From positions 1 to 48,647 of the IMG/VR virus record IMGVR_UViG_3300042458_001375: 48,647 nucleotides of DNA; one strand, given 5' to 3'. Shown piece by piece: positions 16,396 through 22,640 of the stretch. The translations under genes were made by a program, and so were the position numbers. The notes beneath the pieces are model-generated. The model was given only the letters and a program-made list of their open reading frames with translations, was not told the DNA's origin and did no database searches. Every line of letters starts with the position of its first letter. Position 1 is the stretch's first letter. Source of the DNA: a virus.

Positions 16396-16994
16396 ATTTT
16401 CTTCTTGTCTTGTATAAAATTAAATGCAATTGATATTCTCTCACCATCTGAATAGTTTGATTCAACATGATGTCTAACCCAACTAGGAAAAATGTAAAAT
16501 AAAGATTCAATGGGCTTCTTTACTGCAACAAAAGAATTTGTCTTTGTGCTAACCCTCTCAACATCTGACTTCAAAAAATATTCTGCTGTATCACCTCTAT
16601 GTAATACCAAGTCTCCCATATTATCATATGGAACAGAAACATAATATACACCAGATAATATACTATTTTGATGGTCATGCAAAAGATTGTATGACCCATT
16701 GGTGTTTATGTTAACCCAAAAATTACCCAATTTTAAGTTTCCCACACCTAGATGTTTGTAGCATTGTTCATTAGCAAATAATTCAAGATTATTAAATAAT
16801 GACATTAATTCATTTGGTAATGGTAAAACAATCTCACTACTATGCCAACCACCTCTATTTGAGATGAATGCACCTTTTGTGTTATCCCTTAACCACAAAC
16901 AATAATCCTTTATTTCATTATTATCAATGTTCTTAACTTCTGCCTCCCATATAGGTGTGGAAAACCATGTCTCCTCATGTATAGAAAAATCCAT
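16392..16994 (-). CDS. 2-oxoglutarate/Fe(II) oxygenase-like protein (2OG-FeII_Oxy_5 type) B
   Basis: This 200-residue paralogue of the next gene downstream begins EETWFSTPIWEAEV. The core shows LLHDHQNSILSGVYYV with H106-x-H108, then IFPSWVRHHVESN with the distal histidine, followed by ERISIAFNF with the likely 2-oxoglutarate-binding Arg. Length and motif spacing match the same family. Two diverged copies side by side suggest either two substrates or a heteromer. The ATG overlaps nothing upstream (a three-base gap to the P4H-like gene), while its end overlaps gene A by four bases. Confidence 0.77.
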   Translation of the reverse strand: MDFSIHEETWFSTPIWEAEVKNIDNNEIKDYCLWLRDNTKGAFISNRGGWHSSEIVLPLPNELMSLFNNLELFANEQCYKHLGVGNLKLGNFWVNINTNGSYNLLHDHQNSILSGVYYVSVPYDNMGDLVLHRGDTAEYFLKSDVERVSTKTNSFVAVKKPIESLFYIFPSWVRHHVESNYSDGERISIAFNFIQDKKKI

Positions 16995-16997
16995 AAA

Positions 16998-17582
16998 TTA
17001 ATTCTTTATATGTGTGAACCACCCAGTTAGGATGTATTTAGTTTCAGTAGGTGATGGAACACCTCTATGCAAATGAGACCAATCTGATGGCCAAATGACA
17101 AGTTTCCCTCTCTCTGGTCTTTCAAAGTGTTGCTGATAAAAAAATTCAGTTTCACCTCTATCTGTCAAAGTATTTAAATAAACCATCCAAACCAATAATC
17201 TGTCAGAATGCTTTATACCAGCTCTCTCACAATGCCAACCAAAAAACCCTTCATTTGGTTCATATTTTTGCATATTAAAATATGTATATAAATCAATAGG
17301 ATCCATTTTTGACATTGCAGTTGAATGCCTATTTAAATAATCTAACACACCAGTTTTAACTGAAACAATAACATCCTCCAATAATAAAGACCAAGGTTCT
17401 TTATTCATAAAAGAGGGATCAAATGTGATGTCGGTTGATTTCTTATCACTATCAGATGAAATACCCTCTGGGCCATAAAGAACACCTGGTTGTTTTAAAT
17501 CAGATTCTTCAAAAGCCTTTATTAAATTAAGGCAAACATTTCCTGATAGTGCATTGTTTTTTGTGTAAATAAAATTAGTCAT
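16998..17582 (-). CDS. Prolyl 4-hydroxylase-like 2OG/Fe(II) oxygenase
   Basis: This 194-residue protein has the prolyl-4-hydroxylase-like layout: FGWHCERAG, then RLLVWMVYLNTLTDRGETEF, then GKLVIWPSDWSHLHRGVPS and KYILTGWF. Metal ligands would be H117, E119 (Glu replaces the usual Asp of HxD) and H172, with K182 binding 2-oxoglutarate. Such proteins are frequent in large phages, but their substrates are mostly unknown. Gaps of three bases join it to both neighbours. The same phage makes several Thr-Pro-rich proteins (25242, 26688, 35850, 6371), which would be plausible prolyl substrates; this is inference only. Confidence 0.78.
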   Translation of the reverse strand: MTNFIYTKNNALSGNVCLNLIKAFEESDLKQPGVLYGPEGISSDSDKKSTDITFDPSFMNKEPWSLLLEDVIVSVKTGVLDYLNRHSTAMSKMDPIDLYTYFNMQKYEPNEGFFGWHCERAGIKHSDRLLVWMVYLNTLTDRGETEFFYQQHFERPERGKLVIWPSDWSHLHRGVPSPTETKYILTGWFTHIKN

Positions 17583-17585
17583 AAA

Positions 17586-18266
17586 TTAATTTAATTTCTT
17601 CTTGTCTTCTGGAACTTCTCCTAAAAAATTTAATAATGTACCTTCCTCATTCTTCATTCTATTGAATGATAAATATGGACCCATAGCATTCATTATTTCT
17701 CCTGGAGCTGATGCATCATTTAATGATTTAACCCTATTCTCAAAATACCTGTGAAGCGATTCTGCTTGATGAGTATTAACATTTTTAGTGTCAAAAGTTT
17801 CGTTGTCTAATTCAGATTTAATCTTACTCCACGTACTTAACTCTCTAACTCTATCCTTGGAAACTTGCAACATACAATTTCTATCATAGATGTTGCGGTC
17901 CAAATCAATGTTTGCTTCCATAATATCAAATCTATTAAGTTCTTCATCCTCTAACAAATCTTGAACCTTCTTATCAAGTCTTAATTTATCAACTGTGTTT
18001 TTTCTTAAATCAAAACTTAAATTCATTAAGGCATCAAAATGTGCTGACATTTCCCTAACTGATTGCCAATACTTTGAAGCATTTGTTGGATGTTTGGCAT
18101 CATTTAGAACCGAAACTCTCATTTCGGTTTCAGTTCTAAATATTTGTTTTTTTTGCCAATTATCCATTAATTCATCTTTTAATGATAAAATGGTTTGTGC
18201 GTCCTCATCATTTAAAACACTAATAATTTCTCTTAAATCTTCTGTGATTTGCAATTCTTTATTCAT
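17586..18266 (-). CDS. Conserved phage protein of unknown function, helical
   Basis: This 226-residue protein is charged, mostly helical by composition, and lacks cysteine-rich or membrane segments. The stretch TETEMRVSVLND-KHPTNASKYWQSVREM followed by NLSFDLRKN and STWSKIKSEL resembles a family I recall from large aquatic phages, usually found near tail genes, with no assigned function. Heptad-like Leu and Ile in residues 95-150 suggest a coiled coil. It is encoded between the small protein upstream and the P4H-like oxygenase, in the same apparent operon. A scaffold or chaperone role for fibre assembly is possible but not shown. Confidence 0.55.
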   Translation of the reverse strand: MNKELQITEDLREIISVLNDEDAQTILSLKDELMDNWQKKQIFRTETEMRVSVLNDAKHPTNASKYWQSVREMSAHFDALMNLSFDLRKNTVDKLRLDKKVQDLLEDEELNRFDIMEANIDLDRNIYDRNCMLQVSKDRVRELSTWSKIKSELDNETFDTKNVNTHQAESLHRYFENRVKSLNDASAPGEIMNAMGPYLSFNRMKNEEGTLLNFLGEVPEDKKKLN

Positions 18267-18277
18267 GTACTTTTTTT

Positions 18278-18520
18278 TTAAGGTAAAATTATTGGTGGTG
18301 GAGTTGTGCTATTAGGTGGTGTATATGAAGATGCAACAGCAGCATCAACAATTACTTGAGCCTGCTCTTTTGTCTTTTCAACAGCACTCACTCTTTGTGC
18401 CCATGTTGTGTTTTCTGTAACCCAAATGTTGCCAGGATAACCAGCAATATGTGCAGTTTCATTTTCTTGGTGGGTAATAAACCCATGTCCATAATTTTCT
18501 ACTTGATAATACTTTTTCAT
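18278..18520 (-). CDS. Small phage protein of unknown function
   Basis: This 80-residue protein begins MKKYYQVENYGHGFITHQEN and contains NIWVTENTTWAQRV, then VEKTKEQAQVIVDAAV and a Pro-rich tail (PPNSTTPPPIILP). Similar short proteins with an EKTKxxAQxIVD helix occur in aquatic phages near fibre genes, as far as I recall; no function is known to me. It is the first gene of the modification unit, with TATTTATA 15 bases upstream and an A-rich leader (CAAAAAAAC). It may be a small virion or fibre-assembly component. Confidence 0.55.
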   Translation of the reverse strand: MKKYYQVENYGHGFITHQENETAHIAGYPGNIWVTENTTWAQRVSAVEKTKEQAQVIVDAAVASSYTPPNSTTPPPIILP

Positions 18521-18535
18521 GTTTTTTTGATTTAA

Positions 18536-18543
18536 TATAAATA
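18536..18543 (-). promoter_or_regulatory. TATTTATA element before the modification operon
   Basis: The minus-strand TATTTATA lies 15 bases upstream of the ATG at 18520, inside the 28-base gap after the giant fibre gene. It would drive the eight-kilobase-scale modification and propeller region or its first part. Confidence 0.4.
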
Positions 18544-18548
18544 TAGTA

Positions 18549-21500
18549 TTATTTTTCTAATACTTCAATCCTTTTTGTTAAATTTTCAATTTGTTTATTC
18601 TGTATTTTTATTGCTTCAATTAATATTGCTGTTATTCTTGAATATGAGACAGATGCTGGTTTACCTTCATAATCTTTTATTACCACTTGTGGTAGCACTT
18701 TATCTACTTCCTCTGCAATTAAACCAATTTCTTTTATAGAATTACCTATTTTGTTATATTCTACTCCTCTTAATTTTTTCACAATCTCTAAAGGATTACT
18801 AATTTCTTCTATATTTTCTTTTACTTTTTCTGTTGATGTTTCTGTTATAGTTCCTGTAACAGTTAAAACACTACCATCAAAAGTTAAGTTGGCTTCAGCA
18901 TTTATTGACGTTGATGATACTGAGGTTAATACCCTATTATCAACTGGGTTTGTATATGATGTTATTCCAGCATTAGAACCACTTGTTCCAGACGAACCAC
19001 TTGTTCCAGATGCACCTGATGTGCCACTACTTCCTGCTGCACCACTTGTTCCTGAACTTCCACTTGCACCTGGTGTTCCTGTACCTGAACTATCAATCAA
19101 AACTATTGGTGCTGAGTATTCTTCGGTGCAAGTTAATGATCCATAACCACCTCCTGCTGCAAGCGCTGCATTCTGTATTCCTGCTCCAGCCAAATTTTGT
19201 CTTCCTGTTATCAGTGCACCTCCTGCTGACCATAATGTGCCATTGTATTCTTCTGTGCAAGATCCTGATGGAGTTCCTCCAAATGCAAGTCCTGCGTTTT
19301 GTGTTCCTGCTCCTGCTAATAATCTTCTTGCAACTATTAATACACCACCTGCTGACCAAGATGTACCATTATATTCTTCTGTGCAAGATAAAGGACCATT
19401 ACCTCCAAATGCAAGTCCTGCATTCTGTGATCCTGCTCCTGCTAAACCACATCTTGCTGTTGCTAATGCACCTCCTTCTGACCAAGATGTACCATTGTAT
19501 TCTTCTGTGCAAGACGTTATTGGATAAGTACCTCCTGCTGCAAGCGCTGCATTCTGTGTTCCTGCTCCTGCTAAAAATCGTCTTGCTGTTGCTAATGCAC
19601 CTCCTGCTGACCAAGATGTACCATTATATTCTTCTGTGCAAGAACCATATGAACTATGTCCACCAAAAGCAAGTCCTACATTTTGTGTTCCTGCTCCTGC
19701 TAAACCACATCTTGCTGTTGCTAATGCACCACCTGTTGACCAAGATGTGCCATTATATTCTTCAGTGCAAGATACAGGACCAGTACCTCCAAATACAAGT
19801 CCTTCATTCTGTGTTCCTGCTCCTGCAAATTGCTGGTTTCCTGTTATCAATGCACCCCCTGCTGACCATGAAGCTGCTCCACTATACCCACAATAAGAAA
19901 CCATTGGCTCTAAATTTACTGTGTCAAACCAAAAACACATTGAATTTGCATCTATTGGTGATGGTGTTGATGCTGATGAGGTAATAAAGGCTGATGTTCC
20001 ACTTGTTCCATTGATACCAAAAAGAATACCACCGCCAAATAATTTTAATATGTATGTTGATGTTGGTGCTGGGTTTTCTGAGTCAATTGTTAATTGATTT
20101 CCAGCAATGGTATAATCATCACCATATTGTTGTAATTGACCATTAACAAAGAATAAACTAGCCTCTTGGTCAATTTCTTGAGAAATGGTAAATGTTCTAT
20201 TTGACCCATTTGTTGCACCTGAAATAGATAATTCTACTATTGATGGACTTGTTCCACTTGTTCCTGCTGTTCCACTTGTACCTGAACTTCCGCTTGTTCC
20301 AGATGAACCACTTGTTCCTGAACTTCCACTTGTTCCTGAACTTCCGCTTGTTCCAGATGAGCCACTTGTTCCTGAACTTCCACTTGTTCCAGATGAGCCA
20401 CTTGTTCCATCAGTACCACTTGTTCCAGATGAACCACTTGTTCCTGAACTTCCGCTTGTTCCAGATGAACCACTTGTACCTGATGAACCGCTTGTTCCAG
20501 ATGAGCCACTTGTTCCAGATGAGCCACTTGTTCCTGAACTTCCACTTGTTCCAGATGAGCCACTTGTTCCATCAGTACCACTTGTTCCAGATGAACCACT
20601 TGTTCCTGAACTTCCGCTTGTACCTGATGAACCGCTTGTTCCAGATGAGCCACTTGTTCCAGATGAGCCACTTGTTCCAGATGAGCCACTTGTTCCATCA
20701 GTACCACTTGTTCCAGATGAACCACTTGTTCCTGAACTTCCGCTTGTTCCAGATGAACCACTTGTTCCTGAACTTCCGCTTGTTCCAGATGAACCACTTG
20801 TTCCTGAACTTCCGCTTGTTCCAGATGAACCACTTGTACCTGATGAACCGCTTGTTCCAGATGAGCCACTTGTTCCAGATGAGCCACTTGTTCCTGAACT
20901 TCCACTTGTACCTGAACTTCCGCTTGTTCCTGAACTTCCGCTTGTTCCAGATGAGCCACTTGTTCCTGATGAGCCACTTGTTCCTGAACTTCCGCTTGTA
21001 CCTGATGAACCGCTTGTACCTGATGAGCCACTTGTTCCTGAACTTCCACTTGTTCCTGAACTTCCACTTGTACCTGAACTTCCGCTTGTTCCAGATGAGC
21101 CACTTGTACCTGATGAGCCACTTGTTCCTGAACTTCCACTTGTTCCTGAACTTCCACTTGTTCCTGAACTTCCACTTGTTCCTGAACTTCCGCTTGTTCC
21201 AGATGAGCCACTTGTACCTGATGAGCCACTTGTACCTGATGAGCCACTTGTTCCTGAACTTCCACTTGTTCCTGAACTTCCACTTGTTCCTGAACTTCCA
21301 CTTGTTCCTGAACTTCCACTTGTTCCTGAACTTCCGCTTGTTCCAGATGAACCACTTGTACCTGATGAACCGCTTGTTCCAGATGAGCCACTTGTACCTG
21401 ATGAACCACTTGTTCCTGAACTTCCACTTGTTCCAGAACTTCCACTTGTACCTGAACTTCCGCTTGTTCCAGATGAACCGCTTGTTCCAGATGAACCACT

Positions 21501-22499
21501 TGTTCCTGAACTTCCGCTTGTACCTGAACTTCCACTTGTTCCAGAACTTCCACTTGTACCTGAACTTCCGCTTGTTCCAGATGAACCGCTTGTTCCAGAT
21601 GAACCACTTGTTCCTGAACTTCCGCTTGTACCTGATGAACCACTTGTTCCTGAACTTCCACTTGTTCCAGATGAACCACTTGTTCCTGAACTTCCACTTG
21701 TTCCTGAACTTCCACTTGTTCCTGAACTTCCACTTGTTCCTGATGAACCACTTGTTCCTGAACTTCCGCTTGTACCTGAACTTCCACTTGTTCCTGAACT
21801 TCCACTTGTTCCTGAACTTCCACTTGTTCCTGATGAGCCACTTGTTCCTGAACTTCCGCTTGTACCTGATGAACCACTTGTACCTGAACTTCCACTTGTT
21901 CCTGAACTTCCACTTGTTCCTGATGAGCCACTTGTTCCAGATGAACCACTTGTTCCTGAACTTCCACTTGTTCCTGAACTTCCACTTGTTCCTGATGAGC
22001 CACTTGTTCCTGAACTTCCACTTGTTCCAGATGAGCCACTTGTTCCTGAACTTCCGCTTGTTCCAGATGAGCCACTTGTTCCTGATGAACCACTTGTTCC
22101 TGAACTTCCGCTTGTTCCATTTTGACCAGCAAGAATATCAAATGTTAATAAACTACTTCCAATTGTTATCTCATCTGTTGTTGTTAAATAAAATGTTTTA
22201 CCAGAATATGTTAATCCTGATAATACCAAAACCTCAACACCAGTATAAACATCGTCACTGATATTAAAATCATAATCACGGCTTAATAATTCTGATGTTT
22301 CTAATTTGTATATTCCATTATTTTGTGGCGAATTTTGTTGCCACACCAGTATTCTATCATTAACATCAATATTAATCCCATCAATTGATGTTGGTGTTGT
22401 TGCTCCAGATAGTACTATATGACCTGTTGTTGCAACAATACACGGCCTTTTCTTCGTTGTTGAAATGGCCTGACCATAAATATTTAATCTAGTTGGCAT
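18549..22499 (-). CDS. Giant tail fibre: collagen-like TSGSSG shaft, kelch propeller head and S74 intramolecular chaperone
   Basis: This 1316-residue protein has a clear modular order. Residues 1-125 form a phage fibre N-terminal domain (CIVATTGHIVLSG, GINIDVNDRILVWQQ, NNGIYKL). Residues about 128-750 are Thr-Ser-Gly-Ser-Ser-Gly units. Residues about 760-830 form an NGQLQQYGDDYTI domain shared with the next fibre. Residues about 873-1130 make a six-blade kelch-like propeller, followed by a second short Gly/Ser/Thr linker. The C terminus is an S74 peptidase/chaperone domain: S1222 in TSTEKVKENI with Lys five residues on matches the Ser-Lys dyad, and GLIAEEVDKVLP plus a terminal coiled coil follow. 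Autocleavage before S1222 would release about 95 residues after trimerisation. The role is almost certainly host attachment. Confidence 0.88.
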   Translation of the reverse strand: MPTRLNIYGQAISTTKKRPCIVATTGHIVLSGATTPTSIDGINIDVNDRILVWQQNSPQNNGIYKLETSELLSRDYDFNISDDVYTGVEVLVLSGLTYSGKTFYLTTTDEITIGSSLLTFDILAGQNGTSGSSGTSGSSGTSGSSGTSGSSGTSGSSGTSGSSGTSGSSGTSGSSGTSGSSGTSGSSGTSGSSGTSGSSGTSGSSGTSGSSGTSGSSGTSGSSGTSGSSGTSGSSGTSGSSGTSGSSGTSGSSGTSGSSGTSGSSGTSGSSGTSGSSGTSGSSGTSGSSGTSGSSGTSGSSGTSGSSGTSGSSGTSGSSGTSGSSGTSGSSGTSGSSGTSGSSGTSGSSGTSGSSGTSGSSGTSGSSGTSGSSGTSGSSGTSGSSGTSGSSGTSGSSGTSGSSGTSGSSGTSGSSGTSGSSGTSGSSGTSGSSGTSGSSGTSGSSGTSGSSGTSGSSGTSGSSGTSGSSGTSGSSGTSGSSGTSGSSGTSGSSGTSGSSGTSGSSGTSGSSGTSGSSGTSGSSGTSGSSGTSGSSGTSGSSGTSGSSGTSGSSGTSGSSGTSGSSGTSGSSGTSGSSGTSGSSGTSGSSGTSGSSGTSGTDGTSGSSGTSGSSGTSGSSGTSGSSGTSGSSGTSGSSGTSGTDGTSGSSGTSGSSGTSGSSGTSGSSGTSGSSGTSGSSGTSGSSGTSGSSGTSGTDGTSGSSGTSGSSGTSGSSGTSGSSGTSGSSGTSGSSGTSGSSGTSGTAGTSGTSPSIVELSISGATNGSNRTFTISQEIDQEASLFFVNGQLQQYGDDYTIAGNQLTIDSENPAPTSTYILKLFGGGILFGINGTSGTSAFITSSASTPSPIDANSMCFWFDTVNLEPMVSYCGYSGAASWSAGGALITGNQQFAGAGTQNEGLVFGGTGPVSCTEEYNGTSWSTGGALATARCGLAGAGTQNVGLAFGGHSSYGSCTEEYNGTSWSAGGALATARRFLAGAGTQNAALAAGGTYPITSCTEEYNGTSWSEGGALATARCGLAGAGSQNAGLAFGGNGPLSCTEEYNGTSWSAGGVLIVARRLLAGAGTQNAGLAFGGTPSGSCTEEYNGTLWSAGGALITGRQNLAGAGIQNAALAAGGGYGSLTCTEEYSAPIVLIDSSGTGTPGASGSSGTSGAAGSSGTSGASGTSGSSGTSGSNAGITSYTNPVDNRVLTSVSSTSINAEANLTFDGSVLTVTGTITETSTEKVKENIEEISNPLEIVKKLRGVEYNKIGNSIKEIGLIAEEVDKVLPQVVIKDYEGKPASVSYSRITAILIEAIKIQNKQIENLTKRIEVLEK
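20253..22121 (-). repeat. 18-bp tandem repeat array coding the TSGSSG shaft
   Basis: Roughly one hundred 18-base units code TSGSSG, varying mainly at synonymous positions (GTT/GTA, CCA/CCT, GAA/GAG on the plus strand). Three units are replaced by GTDGTSG (plus-strand tccatcagtacc at 20406, 20568, 20694, spaced by whole units). A 108-base block around 21418 recurs exactly one block later at 21526, a sign of recent unequal exchange. Because no stop arises in most frames, long antisense frames appear across the array. Confidence 0.95.
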
Positions 22500-22520
22500 A
22501 TTATTATTTTTTTACTTATA

Positions 22521-22528
22521 CATAAATA
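22521..22528 (-). promoter_or_regulatory. TATTTATG, variant promoter-like element before the giant fibre
   Basis: On the minus strand TATTTATG lies 21 bases upstream of the ATG at 22499 and matches the seven-base core TATTTAT found before other unit-leading genes. Confidence 0.3.
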
Positions 22529-22533
22529 CTTTA

Positions 22534-22551
22534 AGGTTTTAAAAAAAACCT
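22534..22551 (-). terminator. Short hairpin between the two fibre genes, possible weak terminator
   Basis: AGGTTTT (22534-22540) and AAAACCT (22545-22551) can pair around a four-A loop. On the minus strand it lies downstream of the 835-residue fibre and upstream of the giant fibre. It has few GC pairs and no clear U-run, so any termination would be weak. Confidence 0.3.
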
Positions 22552-22570
22552 AAAATATAAAATTATTATA

Positions 22571-22618
22571 TACTTTATAAAAAAAACATATATACTAAAA
22601 CACTTACTTTATAAAAAA
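22571..22618. repeat. Two direct copies of tactttataaaaaa in the fibre intergenic gap
   Basis: A 14-base sequence occurs at 22571-22584 and 22605-22618, 34 bases apart, in the 141-base gap between fibre genes. It is AT-only except one C per copy, so chance or slippage is possible, as is a pair of regulator sites. No gene is seen in this gap. Confidence 0.4.
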
Positions 22619-22640
22619 TAGTATTCTATATCTTTAAATA

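Noticed and set aside
20253-22121. Possible CRISPR-like array
   Set aside because: Units are directly adjacent 18-mers with no spacers, in frame within a coding gene, and no cas genes lie nearby.
20185-22261. Three long open frames (634-673 codons) on both strands across the TSGSSG array
   Set aside because: They arise because an 18-base repeat has no stop in most frames; their products are simple LVPDEP-, HLFLNF- or EVQEQ-type repeats without domains, and the minus frame coding TSGSSG has flanking folded domains.
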